Below, piece by piece: positions 1 to 9,086 of a stretch of DNA of 64,000 nucleotides. The position numbers and the translations under genes are program-made. The notes under the pieces are model-generated. The model was not told the DNA's origin, did not search any database, and saw only the letters and a program-made list of their open reading frames with translations. This DNA comes from Pseudomonas sp. M30-35. Lineage in GTDB: Bacteria; Pseudomonadota; Gammaproteobacteria; Pseudomonadales; Pseudomonadaceae. The DNA is taken from NCBI RefSeq assembly GCF_002163625.1, contig NZ_CP020892.1, forward strand, positions 806,001-870,000. The letters run 5' to 3'. The stretch's first letter is position 1. Each line of letters starts with the position of its first letter.

Positions 1-438
1 TATCCGCACTGGTATTACGATGCCGACCAAGTAACTGCGCTGAGTACGCTCAATACTCCGGTGCCAAACATGCAGACCATTAGCCAGTATCGATTGGTTT
101 GGGTGCGCGGTTACGCCTATCAACAATATTTGCCAAACTTGACGCGCTTCCGCGAAGTTCAGCGGCGTAAGGGTATTCTTGAAATGTTGGATTTTGGTCG
201 CGCAGATTTCTATATCGACGCGCGTACTGAGATTGAGCAGTTGCTCATGACCGCTGTCGACCCTGCGCACTACCGGATGACACCGCTAACCCGATTACCG
301 ATTTATCTAGGTTTTGCTGACAATCCGCGGGGGCATAAGCTGGCTGATTTGTTTGATCAGCGTATGCAGAAGCTGGTTAAGGATGGTTCGTTGAAGCCAA
401 TTTTTAAGCGCTGGAAACAGCCATACCCATTTGACTGA
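1..438 (+). CDS. Solute-binding-like protein, C-terminal part only
   Basis: The reading frame is open from the first base of the window, so the start and any signal peptide lie outside it; about 145 C-terminal residues are visible. The fragment resembles the second lobe of family 3 extracellular solute-binding proteins. It has a region reading 'GRADFYIDARTEIEQLL', then a stretch on how close a residue set is to threshold substrates, and it ends in a helix with the pattern 'LVKDGSLKPIFKRW', which is typical of the closing helix of such proteins. The next gene starts 16 bases after the stop, so the two may be co-transcribed. The ligand cannot be inferred. The family assignment rests on general resemblance and is moderate. 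Confidence 0.6.
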   Translation, partial: YPHWYYDADQVTALSTLNTPVPNMQTISQYRLVWVRGYAYQQYLPNLTRFREVQRRKGILEMLDFGRADFYIDARTEIEQLLMTAVDPAHYRMTPLTRLPIYLGFADNPRGHKLADLFDQRMQKLVKDGSLKPIFKRWKQPYPFD

Positions 439-454
439 TAACAGGGACTGTTGG

Positions 455-1102
455 ATGCCGCACATGAAATTACTCTGTTTAAGCGTGCTTTTAACCTTAG
501 CCGGCTCGGCTTGGGCCGCTGCGCAAATACAAGTGGTTGGATTATTTCCGGGCGCCGCGGTGTTGAATGTCGATGGCCAGCGCAAGTTGGTAAAAGTCGG
601 CCAGACCGGACCGGGTGGGGTCCAGGTGGTTCGTGCAGATGCGCGGGGTGCGGTGCTGCGAGTTGATGGGGTCGAGCGCAATTACAGCCTTACTCGTGAT
701 TACAGCCAGGGTATGGCTGCACCTGAGAAGCGTACTTTCAGTATTGCTAAAGGTGAAAATGGTCATTACTGGGTTGCGGGTTCGGTCAATGGCCATCCTA
801 TTCAGTTTTTGGTCGATACAGGCGCCACTTCGGTGGCGTTGACCGGTGCTCAGGCTGATCAATTAGGTATCGATTACCGGGCAACGGGCCGCGAAATTCG
901 GGTCAGTACTGCAAATGGCGTGGCGCGTGGCTGGAGGATTCACCTCAAAAGCGTCAAGGTTGGCAGCATTGAAGTGCTTGGTGTTGATGGGACAGTGATG
1001 GATGTCGGCACCAATGGCGAGGCGCTTCTAGGCATGAGTTTTCTCGGTCGGGTGGGCTGGAAGGTTGATCAAGACGTGCTGGTGCTTGAGTCTAAGCACT
1101 GA
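455..1102 (+). CDS. Secreted retropepsin-like aspartic protease (clan AA)
   Basis: The 215-residue protein starts with a short basic stretch and a hydrophobic segment ending in 'GSAWA', a good signal peptide, so the mature protein should be periplasmic. After a small N-terminal beta region comes the single-chain retropepsin motif 'FLVDTGATSVALTG', with catalytic Asp near residue 121. A second hydrophobic 'LLGMSFLGRVGW' motif near the C-terminus is typical of this family (TIGR02281-like), which works as a homodimer with one DTGA motif per chain. The ATG at 455 is preceded by AGGGA at 443-447; the ATG at 464 is an alternative that still keeps the signal peptide. The substrate is unknown. Confidence 0.8.
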   Translation: MPHMKLLCLSVLLTLAGSAWAAAQIQVVGLFPGAAVLNVDGQRKLVKVGQTGPGGVQVVRADARGAVLRVDGVERNYSLTRDYSQGMAAPEKRTFSIAKGENGHYWVAGSVNGHPIQFLVDTGATSVALTGAQADQLGIDYRATGREIRVSTANGVARGWRIHLKSVKVGSIEVLGVDGTVMDVGTNGEALLGMSFLGRVGWKVDQDVLVLESKH

Positions 1103-1134
1103 TCAGGCCCTAGTTTAGTCCCGACCTCTTACTG

Positions 1135-1183
1135 CTGATGATATTGGTTAAGTCGAGTTATTTACCTTGATACTTATCATCAG
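1135..1183 (+). repeat. Inverted repeat upstream of ribA
   Basis: CTGATGATA at 1135-1143 is matched by TATCATCAG at 1175-1183, a perfect 9-bp inverted repeat with a 31-base spacer. It lies between the protease gene and ribA and may be a regulatory site or a weak hairpin. I see no FMN-riboswitch signature here. Confidence 0.35.
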
Positions 1184-1260
1184 TAATTCAAGCTGACCTG
1201 TGGCTATTCGCTGCTGGTACAATGCACGGCCATATCCCTTACTTATTTTAGGAGCACACG

Positions 1261-1881
1261 GTGCCAATCGTGTTCGTCGCCGCCTCCCAATTACCTACGC
1301 CGTTTGGCGTTTTTACCATGCATGGTTTTCTTGAACAAACCACGGGTAAAGAGCATGTTGCGCTGACCTTTGGCGATGTTGCCAATGGTGCGCCTGTGTT
1401 GGGTCGTTTGCATTCTGAGTGCCTGACCGGTGATGCACTGTTCAGTTTGCGCTGCGATTGTGGTTTTCAGCTTGAAGCTGCGCTCCGCGCGATTGCGGCT
1501 GAAGGTCGTGGCGTATTGCTGTATCTGCGTCAAGAAGGACGCGGTATTGGCTTGCTGAATAAAATCCGTGCCTATGAGTTGCAAGACGGTGGCGCCGACA
1601 CTGTGGAAGCTAACGAGCGCTTGGGCTTTGGTGCGGATCAGCGTGATTACGCGATCTGCAAGCCGATGCTCGACCACTTGGGCATTACAGAGCTCAAGTT
1701 GATGACCAACAACCCGCGCAAGGTAAAAGCTCTGGGCGACATGGGCATTAATGTGGCAACGCGCGTACCGCTGCAGATTGATCACAATCCGCACAACAAA
1801 AAGTACCTGGCAACCAAGGCCGGTAAGCTCGGACATATGCTCGGCAGCATGCATCAGGCCGAGGTCGAGGAAAAAGTGTGA
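1261..1881 (+). CDS. ribA: GTP cyclohydrolase II
   Basis: This 206-residue protein catalyses the first committed step of riboflavin synthesis, opening GTP to a diamino-pyrimidinone ribose phosphate with release of formate. The three zinc ligands are visible as Cys54, Cys65 and Cys67 in '[15 protein letters not shown]'. The GTP-binding and catalytic stretch '[20 protein letters not shown]' follows, and the C-terminal 'NNPRKVKAL' segment is typical. Length matches stand-alone bacterial RibA. The start is GTG at 1261, 5-6 bases after AGGAGCA. The stop overlaps the start of the next gene, so ribA and the two downstream genes are probably one transcript. Confidence 0.97.
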   Translation: MPIVFVAASQLPTPFGVFTMHGFLEQTTGKEHVALTFGDVANGAPVLGRLHSECLTGDALFSLRCDCGFQLEAALRAIAAEGRGVLLYLRQEGRGIGLLNKIRAYELQDGGADTVEANERLGFGADQRDYAICKPMLDHLGITELKLMTNNPRKVKALGDMGINVATRVPLQIDHNPHNKKYLATKAGKLGHMLGSMHQAEVEEKV

Positions 1882-2294
1882 ATCGACCTCAGGTACGTCG
1901 CCATCTTTCGATTCTATGGTGGTGGCAGTTGATACTGGTTTTGGTGCCGGTCATCACTATCAATATTCTGTTCGAATCCAGCCGCCAACCGGGCGTATTG
2001 GCGATGCCGTTTTTCATCGTCGGTATGTTGTCGATGTTTGTTAGTTTGCCGCTGTTCAACGCATACAAGCATGCAGTGATTGCCACGGGGAAGGCGCGTG
2101 ATAGTGATGCTGAACCTGCAGCTTGGCAGGCACTCGCCAAAACGCGGCGCAAAGCCTTTATGGGTGCCAGTTTGCCTGCCTGGATTGCTGCGGTTGCGGT
2201 GTTCACTAGCCTTGAAGCGATTCCACTGATCCTGCTTACGGTGTCGAGCCTGGTTATTCTGTACCTCTACCGTATACCTCGCCAGCTCGGTTGA
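1878..2294 (+). CDS. Conserved membrane protein of unknown function
   Basis: A 138-residue hydrophobic protein with four likely membrane helices, at about residues 12-30, 40-58, 90-110 and 114-133, separated by a polar loop carrying '[13 protein letters not shown]'. The start is GTG at 1878, overlapping the ribA stop, and its own stop overlaps the next start, so it is translationally coupled on both sides. I do not recognise a functional domain. In P. aeruginosa, as I remember it, a similar small membrane gene sits at this position between ribA and a corrinoid-binding-like protein. Its role is unknown. Confidence 0.8.
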   Translation: MNRPQVRRHLSILWWWQLILVLVPVITINILFESSRQPGVLAMPFFIVGMLSMFVSLPLFNAYKHAVIATGKARDSDAEPAAWQALAKTRRKAFMGASLPAWIAAVAVFTSLEAIPLILLTVSSLVILYLYRIPRQLG

Positions 2295-3097
2295 TGCACC
2301 GCCTGCTGCTGATTCTGCTGCTGGTAACTGGCTCATCTGCGCCAGTGTCAGCGGCAGAGCGTATCGTCAGTCTCGCGCCTTCGTTAACAGAAATCGTCAT
2401 AGAACTTGGCGCCGCGCAGCAGTTGGTTGGCGTGCTCGATGGCGGCCCGCGACCTGAGGCTGTGGCTAATCTGCCTTCGGTTGGACGCTATTCACAACTG
2501 GAGTTGGAAACCCTGCTAGCTCTGCAGCCGGATCTGATTCTGTTGTGGCCCGGTAGCATCAGCCGAGCTCAGCGTCAGCAGTTACAAGCCTTTGCTATTC
2601 CAATGTTTGTGGCTGAGCCGCACACGCTAGACACGCTTGCCGATCAGTTTGCCGAAATAGGTAAGCGCATTGGCCGAGCTAAACAGGGTCAGCAGTTGCA
2701 GCAGCAATTCCACAAGGGGTTGGCTGCTTTGCGCAGTCGTTACCACCGTGAACAACCGTTATCGGTGTTTTATCAGGTCTGGGATAAACCGCTATACACC
2801 TTGGGCGGCCAGCAAATCATCAGTGATGCATTGCGTGTCTGCGGCGCGGAGAATGTCTTTGCTGACATAAGTCTGCCTGCACCGCAGGTCAGCATTGAGG
2901 CCGTGTTGCAGCGCAACCCCGAAGTTATTTTAGCGGGCAGCGGCGCGCAACTTGAACCCTGGCAACGCTGGCCCGATATCACCGCAGTGCAGCGCAAGCA
3001 GCTTTGGCAAGTTCCGGATAAAGGCCTGGAGCGCCCCAGCTTCCAAATGCTCCACGCCACCGAGCAACTCTGCCAAGTGCTGGCAAAGGCGCAATAA
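2294..3097 (+). CDS. BtuF-like periplasmic corrinoid-binding protein
   Basis: A 267-residue protein with a signal peptide (hydrophobic residues 3-16, cleavage around 'PVSAAERIVSLAPSLTE'). The body has the class III solute-binding fold: the start 'ERIVSLAPSLTEIVIELGA' and the middle 'LLALQPDLILLWPG' are hallmarks of BtuF/FhuD-like proteins. It should deliver vitamin B12 or a related ligand from the periplasm to an inner-membrane ABC importer, but no BtuC or BtuD partner lies in this window. A BtuB-like receptor under a cobalamin riboswitch is 1.7 kb downstream on the other strand, which supports a cobalamin role. The start is the ATG overlapping the previous stop. Confidence 0.8.
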   Translation: MHRLLLILLLVTGSSAPVSAAERIVSLAPSLTEIVIELGAAQQLVGVLDGGPRPEAVANLPSVGRYSQLELETLLALQPDLILLWPGSISRAQRQQLQAFAIPMFVAEPHTLDTLADQFAEIGKRIGRAKQGQQLQQQFHKGLAALRSRYHREQPLSVFYQVWDKPLYTLGGQQIISDALRVCGAENVFADISLPAPQVSIEAVLQRNPEVILAGSGAQLEPWQRWPDITAVQRKQLWQVPDKGLERPSFQMLHATEQLCQVLAKAQ

Positions 3098-3323
3098 CCC
3101 CAACAGACTGTAGCCTCCAACGGGAGCTCATGCGCTAGCGCTGTCGTCCAGCCCTGGTCGGTTTTCTTGCGCCCGTAAGTTTATAGTCGGGTGTGTGGAA
3201 AATCTTATGGCAAGCATCTGGCCATTGAACCGATGCGCAGTTTAAGGGTTCATATTTTCAAATGAAGCCTTCAGGAACTGTTGCCCAGAGCTGGCCTAGA
3301 GGTTTTGGACTCAAGGAGGAACC

Positions 3324-4697
3324 ATGTCTAATAAAACAAAATTTGCTCGGGTATTGGGCTCAACGGATGTAATCGCGCTGGCCTTCGGTGCAATGGTTGG
3401 CTGGGGCTGGGTTGTACTTGCCGGGACCATGATCAGTAACGCCGGCACAGGCGGCACGATGCTGGCTTTTGCGATTGGCGGCACTGCGGTGATTATGATC
3501 GGCCTGGCCTATGCCGAGCTGGCTTCAGCCATGCCGCAAAACGGCGGAGAGCACGTATATGCTCACCGCGCATTAGGCGCCGGAGCCTCGTTCTTTTGCA
3601 CCTGGGCGATCATTCTCGGGTATGTCTCGGTGGTGGCCTTTGAGGCGGTTGCCTTGCCCACTGTGCTTGAGGAGCTTATCCCCGGATACAAGGTCGGATT
3701 GATGTACTCGATCGCCGGTTGGGAGGTTTACTTCACCTGGGCGCTGGTGGGTATTGTCGGCGCAATCGGCATGACATGGCTGAATATTCGCGGTGTGAAA
3801 TCCAGCGCGCTGTTTCAAGCGGTGATCACGGTATTGATTATCGCGGTTGGCATCATGCTTATCACCGGTTCATTGTTTAACGGTTCAAGCGCCAACACCG
3901 AGCCGCTGTTTGTCGGCGGAATGGGCGGTGTATTTTCAGTCATCATCATGACGCCGTTTTTGTTTGTTGGCTTTGACGTTATTCCGCAAGCCGCTGAAGA
4001 AATCGACCTGCCATTTCGCAAGATCGGCATTATCCTGATCGTTTCCGTCTTGATGGCTGTCGCCTGGTACATCTTGATCATGTACGCCACTGGGCGTGCA
4101 TTGGATGCCGAAGCTTTGGCCGGATCGAAGCTTGCGACCGCCGATGCAGCAACAGCAGTGATGGGCGGTAGCTGGGCAGGCAAGCTTTTGGTCCTTGCCG
4201 GCTTGGGCGGTATCTTGACCAGTTGGAATGCGTTTCTAATCGGCGGTTCGCGAGCGGTGTATGCGATGGCCGAAGCCAAGATGCTACCGGCGTTCTTGGC
4301 CAAGTTGCATCCCACCTATAAAACACCGGTCAATGCGATTCTCCTGATAGGTGCGCTGTCGATCATCGCACCATTATTTGGGCGTCAGGCGCTGGTCTGG
4401 CTGGTTGATGCTGGCGGCTTGGGCATCGTTGTTGCCTATGCGATGGTGGCGCTTTCGTTCATTGTGCTGCGCAAAAATGAGCCTGATATGGAGCGTCCAT
4501 TCCGTGCCGGGCGTGGCCCGTGGGTTGGCTATGTTGCGCTGGTGCTATCGCTTGGCCTGGTGCTGCTTTATACGCCTATCTCACCTTCGGCGTTGCTGCC
4601 TGTCGAGTGGGTGCTAGTCGGCGTTTGGGCGGTCTTGGGCGCCGTGCTTTATGGCTACTCTCGCAAGACTTACGGAAGCGTTGAAATTAGCCATTGA
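3324..4697 (+). CDS. APC-family amino acid permease
   Basis: A 457-residue integral membrane protein with about 12 helices. The first helix carries the APC signature 'AFGAMVGWGWVVLAGTMISNAG', whose broken helix and small residues bind the substrate backbone. The 'YAELASAMPQNGGEHVYAHRALG' stretch follows, also typical of amino acid/polyamine/organocation permeases. The start ATG is preceded by AAGGAGGA at 3314-3321, an unusually strong ribosome-binding site. It is a single gene, ended by the terminator at 4717-4749. The substrate cannot be told from sequence alone. Relative to the gene order I recall for P. aeruginosa, it is extra between the corrinoid-binding gene and dxs. Confidence 0.9.
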   Translation: MSNKTKFARVLGSTDVIALAFGAMVGWGWVVLAGTMISNAGTGGTMLAFAIGGTAVIMIGLAYAELASAMPQNGGEHVYAHRALGAGASFFCTWAIILGYVSVVAFEAVALPTVLEELIPGYKVGLMYSIAGWEVYFTWALVGIVGAIGMTWLNIRGVKSSALFQAVITVLIIAVGIMLITGSLFNGSSANTEPLFVGGMGGVFSVIIMTPFLFVGFDVIPQAAEEIDLPFRKIGIILIVSVLMAVAWYILIMYATGRALDAEALAGSKLATADAATAVMGGSWAGKLLVLAGLGGILTSWNAFLIGGSRAVYAMAEAKMLPAFLAKLHPTYKTPVNAILLIGALSIIAPLFGRQALVWLVDAGGLGIVVAYAMVALSFIVLRKNEPDMERPFRAGRGPWVGYVALVLSLGLVLLYTPISPSALLPVEWVLVGVWAVLGAVLYGYSRKTYGSVEISH

Positions 4698-4716
4698 GTA
4701 AAGGCGCTGAACACTC

Positions 4717-4749
4717 ATAAAAAGGACCGCCTGATGCGGTCCTTTTTAT
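4717..4749. terminator. Bidirectional rho-independent terminator
   Basis: AAAAAGGACCGC and GCGGTCCTTTTT form a long perfect stem around the loop CTGAT, with A-run and T-run on the two sides. It can end transcription of the APC permease on the plus strand and of the TonB-dependent receptor on the minus strand. Confidence 0.92.
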
Positions 4750-4779
4750 GGGTCGAGAATTATGGGTCGAGAAGTGTTG

Positions 4780-6702
4780 TTACAGCTGTGGTGTCCAGGT
4801 CATTGAAACCAGTGCGGTACGCCCGGCTTCCTCGTAGTGGAAGGGGACTTGGGCAAATGTGGTGCTATCGAAGGCAGTGCCATTGGCTTGGTAGTAATCA
4901 TGGTCGAGCAGGTTGTCCAGCTTCAGGTCAAAGCGCAGGTCGTTGGGGGCTTTCCAGCCAGCGCGCAGGCCCAGCACGCCGTAGCCCGGAATCTCCTGGT
5001 CGTTCGCCAGGTCGTTGTAGCTATGGCTTGCAACCAGCCAGCCCGCGCCGATATTGAACTGACCGAAGCTACGGTCCACATCCAGGGTAAAGGTGTTTTC
5101 TGGGTGACGACTCAGGCGCTTGCCATCATTGCCGCTGCCACTGCTATTGCGTGCATCGACCAGGCTGTAGCCGAGGCTGGTCTGCCAGCCGAACAGTTGT
5201 TGTTTGAGCGCGACTTCCAGGCCGTTGATGGTCGCTTGGTCGATGTTCTCTGGGCGGAAGGCATCGATACTGTTTGACTGGTTACCGTCCAGCGCATTGT
5301 TGGTGACAATGGCGTCTTCAATGCGTGTGCGGTACGCCGATACTTCCAGCGAGCTGGTCGGCGACAAGCGAGAGCGCCACTGCAGCTCATAGCTACGAGC
5401 GGTCTCCGGCTGGAGGTCGGGATTGCTGTAGACCGTGCAACCGAATCCGGGGAAGCAGTCGTCCGGGTAGTACAGGTCGTTAAAGGTGGGGGCGCGGAAT
5501 GACTCGCTATACGAGGCGATCAAGTCGTTATCGCTGTTTAAGTGCCAGGTGAAAGCGGCGTTCCAGCTGTTCTCGTTGCCAAAGGCTTCATTGTCATCGT
5601 TGCGTAGACCCAGCTCTGTGCCGAACAGGTCGTTGTCGTAGCGGTGCTGAATGAATACGGCTTTGTTCCAGCGAGAGTTTTCGTTGAATGCTGTCGAGCT
5701 ATTCAGGCGATCCTCGTACCAGTCCAGGCCGAGCAACAATTGCTGGTGCTCCGCAAAATTGACCGTATTGAGCCAGCTAGCCTGGTCGCGGTAGGTATTA
5801 AATACTGAGCCACCGTAAGGGTCATGGGATTTTTGCCGGTTCTCGGTATGGCCCAATTCCAGGCGTGAAGTCCAGTTTTCGCTCAGTTGCGATTGCAGAT
5901 AAGCGCTGCCAGTGGATTCTTCAAAATCAGTGTCGGCGGCCTGGGCTGGCGACAAGCTGTAGTCGTACTCGCTTTGCCCGGTTTGGCGCAGCAGGCTAAT
6001 TCCGGCTTCAAGGCTGTCGCTGAAATTGTGTGACAGGCTTAGATTGATGCCCTTGTTACGGTAGGCGCTGTCTTCGCTACCTATAAGGTTGCTGCGCTCA
6101 AAACCGTCGGTTTCATCCAGTGAGGCGCCTATATCGAAACGGGTATTCTCATCACCTCCAGACAAGCCAAGACTGCGCTGCCAGGTACCATGAGTGCCAT
6201 AGCCGACTTTAAGGCGAGGGTGCAGACCTTCTTTACCGCTACGAGTGAATATCTGAATAACGCCGCCAATAGCGTCAGAGCCGTACAGCGCAGAACGACT
6301 ACCGCGAACCACTTCGATACGCTCGATTTGATCAAGGTCGAATTGCTCAAGGCTGGCGGTACCGCTGGAGCTGCCTGCGATGCGCTGGCCGTTGACCAGG
6401 ACCAAGCTTTGCGCAGTCGAGGTGCCGCGAATAAATATCCCGCTGAGTGAGCCGCTACCGCCACTGCGCTGGACGCTGACACCCGGCGTGCGGGCAAGTA
6501 AATCAAGCACGTCACTCGCTTGTAGACGCTCGATGTCTTTGCGTTCAAATACAGTAATTGCAGCGGTAGCTTTGCTGATCGGCTCGGCTTGGCGCCCAGA
6601 GGTGATGACCAGTGGCGCAGCTTGGTAAGGCTTGGCTGATTCGGCAGCAGAGGCCAGGCATGGAGCCAGGGCTAGTGCCAGAGTGACGCGGGAAAACTTC
6701 AT
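4780..6702 (-). CDS. btuB: TonB-dependent outer-membrane receptor, BtuB-like
   Basis: A 640-residue protein with a signal peptide (about residues 1-19), then a plug domain with 'QAAPLVITSGRQAEPISKATAAITVF' in the TonB-box area and the plug motifs 'LLARTPGVSVQRSGGSG' and 'IERIEVVRGSRSALYGSDAIGGVIQIFT'. The rest, about residues 150-640, is alternating aromatic beta-barrel sequence. Length and pattern fit vitamin B12 receptors, and the cobalamin riboswitch in front of the gene makes a corrinoid substrate very likely. It would import B12 across the outer membrane using TonB energy and could pass it to the BtuF-like protein encoded nearby. The last residue is Leu rather than the usual aromatic residue. 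Confidence 0.88.
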   Translation of the reverse strand: MKFSRVTLALALAPCLASAAESAKPYQAAPLVITSGRQAEPISKATAAITVFERKDIERLQASDVLDLLARTPGVSVQRSGGSGSLSGIFIRGTSTAQSLVLVNGQRIAGSSSGTASLEQFDLDQIERIEVVRGSRSALYGSDAIGGVIQIFTRSGKEGLHPRLKVGYGTHGTWQRSLGLSGGDENTRFDIGASLDETDGFERSNLIGSEDSAYRNKGINLSLSHNFSDSLEAGISLLRQTGQSEYDYSLSPAQAADTDFEESTGSAYLQSQLSENWTSRLELGHTENRQKSHDPYGGSVFNTYRDQASWLNTVNFAEHQQLLLGLDWYEDRLNSSTAFNENSRWNKAVFIQHRYDNDLFGTELGLRNDDNEAFGNENSWNAAFTWHLNSDNDLIASYSESFRAPTFNDLYYPDDCFPGFGCTVYSNPDLQPETARSYELQWRSRLSPTSSLEVSAYRTRIEDAIVTNNALDGNQSNSIDAFRPENIDQATINGLEVALKQQLFGWQTSLGYSLVDARNSSGSGNDGKRLSRHPENTFTLDVDRSFGQFNIGAGWLVASHSYNDLANDQEIPGYGVLGLRAGWKAPNDLRFDLKLDNLLDHDYYQANGTAFDSTTFAQVPFHYEEAGRTALVSMTWTPQL

Positions 6703-6707
6703 TTAAA

Positions 6708-6737
6708 AACCTCAAAAGAGCAATGCTTTTGAGGAGG
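6708..6737 (-). terminator. Hairpin between riboswitch and btuB start (expression platform)
   Basis: Read on the minus strand, CCTCAAAAG and CTTTTGAGG form a perfect 9-bp stem around a 7-base loop, followed by TTTTT and then the btuB ATG. The 3' arm contains GAGG, which is also the only plausible ribosome-binding site. The hairpin can therefore act as an intrinsic terminator, as a ribosome-site mask, or both. Confidence 0.7.
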
Positions 6738-6804
6738 GCAGGAGCAAGTACTGGCAAACAGAGGCCTGCACTTGACGGTGATGCCCTCCGCAACACCTGT
6801 CAAA

Positions 6805-6990
6805 AATTGCAACGAGGCAGGTCTCCGGGCTGCCGACTGCGTTTTTCACCTTCCCGGGCACGCCCAGTGGTTGTCGAAAAACGTTGTGCTGTGCTCGAAA
6901 GCGCAGCCCTGTCGGTTACCGTTGCGGGGGCAGCGCAGGCATTGTCATAGACGCACCTGCTTCCCTTTTCACGCTGAGCCTTGCGGCTGG
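6805..6990 (-). promoter_or_regulatory. Cobalamin riboswitch upstream of the btuB-like gene
   Basis: On the minus strand the conserved elements of the AdoCbl riboswitch occur in order: AAAAGGGAAGCAGGTGCG near the 5' end, GCCCCCGCAACGGTAA in the core, CCACTGGG with CCCGGGAAGG in the B12-box region, and AGCCCGGAGACCTGCC near the 3' end. This is the usual arrangement for control of B12 uptake genes: bound cobalamin should lower expression of the receptor. The stretch between the dxs stop and the receptor start is filled by this element, its hairpin platform and the dxs hairpin. Confidence 0.93.
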
Positions 6991-7018
6991 CAGCGACCTC
7001 GGTCAATCACGTTAAAAC

Positions 7019-7042
7019 GGCTACCGCGATACGCGGTAGCGG
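7019..7042 (-). terminator. Hairpin after dxs
   Basis: GCTACCGC and GCGGTAGC pair around a short loop, and on the minus strand the stem is followed by CGTTTTAACG. It lies just after the dxs stop and before the btuB riboswitch, so it probably ends the dxs transcript. Confidence 0.6.
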
Positions 7043-7047
7043 GCCAA

Positions 7048-8949
7048 TCACTTGTTGATTACTGCCAAACGTTGACGAATTGCGCGCTCAATACCACTGG
7101 CATCAAGACCGCACTCGGCAAGCATTTGTGATGGTTTTGCGTGTTCGACGTAGACGTCAGGCAGACCCAGGTGAAGTACCGGCTTGAGTATGTTCTCGTG
7201 CGCCAGGAACTCGCTGACAGCACTGCCAGCACCACCCATGATGCTGTTTTCTTCGATGGTCACCAGCAGCTCATGGCTTGCGGCTAACTGGCGGATCAAC
7301 GTTTCATCAATCGGTTTTACGAAGCGCATGTCGACCACGGTCGCATCCAGCTCTTCTGCTGCTTTCAGCGCTTCGCTCAATTGTACGCCGAACACCAGCA
7401 TGGCAGTGCCGGTGCCTTCGCGGCGAACAATGCCTTTACCGATTTCAAGCGGCTCGAGGCCTGCTTCAATCTGCGCGCCGGGGCCAGTGCCGCGTGGATA
7501 ACGCACCGCGGCCGGACCATTAAACAGGTGGCCGGTGGTGAGCATGCGGCGTAATTCGTTTTCATCACTCGGGGTCATCACCAGCATGCCGGGAATGCAG
7601 CGCAAGTAGGTGATATCGAAACTGCCCGCGTGAGTCGGGCCGTCTTCACCGACCAAGCCCGCGCGGTCGATGGCAAACAATACATCGAGATGCTGCACGG
7701 CAACATCGTGAATCAGTTGGTCATAGGCGCGTTGCAAGAAGGTCGAGTAGATCGCTACAACCGGTTTGCTGCCCTCACAAGCCATGCCTGCTGCGAGTGT
7801 GACCGCATGCTGTTCGGCAATCGCCGTATCGAAGTAGCGGTCTGGGTATTGCTCGCTGAAGGCGACCAGGTCAGAGCCTTCTTTCATCGCCGGGGTGATG
7901 CCGAGCAGGCGCGAGTCTTGCGCTGCCATGTCGCACAACCATTGGCCGAATACGCTGGAGTATTTAGGCCCAGACGCTTTCTTGGCGGCTGGTGCAGCGG
8001 CGTGGTTGATCGGCTCAAGCTTGGTAATGGCGTGGTAACCAATGGGGTCTGCTTCTGCGGGGGCGAAACCTTTACCTTTTTTAGTGATGACATGCAGAAA
8101 CTGCGGGCCTTCAAGGTCGCGCATGTTGCGCAGTGTCGCCAGCATTGTTGGCAGGTCATGGCCATCAATTGGGCCGATGTAGTTCCAGCCCAGCTCTTCA
8201 AAGAGTGTGCCTGGCACCAGCATGCCTTTGGCATGTTCTTCGGTTTTGCGGGCGATTTCCCAAGCACCGGGAAGACGCGAAAGGACTTTCTTGCTGCCTT
8301 CGCGCATGCTCGCATAGGTGCGGCTGGAAAGAATTTTCGCCAGATAATTAGACAGCCCGCCAACATTGCGCGAGATCGACATGTCGTTGTCGTTGAGCAC
8401 CACCAGCATGTTGGCTTTAAGATCGGACGCGTGGTTTAACGCCTCGAAAGCCATACCTGCGGTCAGCGCACCGTCGCCGATGACCGCAACACTTTTGCGG
8501 TTGCTGTTCTGTAACTTTGCGGCAGCCGCCATGCCCAGCGCTGCACTGATTGAAGTGCTTGAGTGACCAACGCCAAAGGTGTCGTACTCGCTTTCACTGC
8601 GCCGTGGGAATGCGGCAATGCCGTCCTTTTGCCGCAGTGTGCCCATGCGTTCGCGGCGGCCGGTAAGGATCTTGTGCGGGTAGGCTTGATGGCCAACATC
8701 CCATACTAAGCGGTCGTCGGGGGTATCAAAAACGTAATGCAGGGCAATTGTCAGTTCGACGACACCGAGACCTGCACCGAAGTGACCGCCGGTCTGGCCA
8801 ACGGTGTAGAGCAGGTATTGGCGCAGCTCGTCGGCCAGGGTTTCCAGCTCGGCCTCACCCAAACGGCGCAGCTCGGTCGGCGTGTTCGCACGGTCAAGCA
8901 AGGGCGTCAGCGGGCGTTCGCGGGGAATCTCATGGAAAGTCGTCGGCAT
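7048..8949 (-). CDS. dxs: 1-deoxy-D-xylulose-5-phosphate synthase
   Basis: A 633-residue thiamine-diphosphate enzyme that condenses pyruvate and glyceraldehyde 3-phosphate, the entry step of the MEP isoprenoid pathway; the product also feeds thiamine and pyridoxal synthesis. Visible motifs are '[18 protein letters not shown]' and '[18 protein letters not shown]' in the N-terminal domain and the cofactor-binding '[17 protein letters not shown]' with 'NDNDMSIS'. In the C-terminal half are '[18 protein letters not shown]' and '[18 protein letters not shown]'. The length is normal. In related genomes dxs follows ispA directly; here a 3.3-kb carboxylase gene lies between them on the same strand, so coupling with ispA may be lost. 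Confidence 0.98.
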   Translation of the reverse strand: MPTTFHEIPRERPLTPLLDRANTPTELRRLGEAELETLADELRQYLLYTVGQTGGHFGAGLGVVELTIALHYVFDTPDDRLVWDVGHQAYPHKILTGRRERMGTLRQKDGIAAFPRRSESEYDTFGVGHSSTSISAALGMAAAAKLQNSNRKSVAVIGDGALTAGMAFEALNHASDLKANMLVVLNDNDMSISRNVGGLSNYLAKILSSRTYASMREGSKKVLSRLPGAWEIARKTEEHAKGMLVPGTLFEELGWNYIGPIDGHDLPTMLATLRNMRDLEGPQFLHVITKKGKGFAPAEADPIGYHAITKLEPINHAAAPAAKKASGPKYSSVFGQWLCDMAAQDSRLLGITPAMKEGSDLVAFSEQYPDRYFDTAIAEQHAVTLAAGMACEGSKPVVAIYSTFLQRAYDQLIHDVAVQHLDVLFAIDRAGLVGEDGPTHAGSFDITYLRCIPGMLVMTPSDENELRRMLTTGHLFNGPAAVRYPRGTGPGAQIEAGLEPLEIGKGIVRREGTGTAMLVFGVQLSEALKAAEELDATVVDMRFVKPIDETLIRQLAASHELLVTIEENSIMGGAGSAVSEFLAHENILKPVLHLGLPDVYVEHAKPSQMLAECGLDASGIERAIRQRLAVINK

Positions 8950-9086
8950 CAGGCGAATCGTTATAAATACAAAGATACGCCAGTTTACCCGAAGCCTTGG
9001 GCCGACCCAAACAAGAAGTGGCCGATTACGCCTTGTTCACACTCCGTATTCAGGCATTTTCTTTAATGATTGGCGCTCGCGTGGCC

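Noticed and set aside
1103..1260. FMN riboswitch before ribA
   Set aside because: The conserved RFN-element sequences are not present; only a simple 9-bp inverted repeat is seen.
7630..8439. 269-codon open frame on the plus strand inside dxs
   Set aside because: Antisense to dxs, with the typical Arg/His/Val/Gly-rich composition of a reversed GC-rich gene and no motif.
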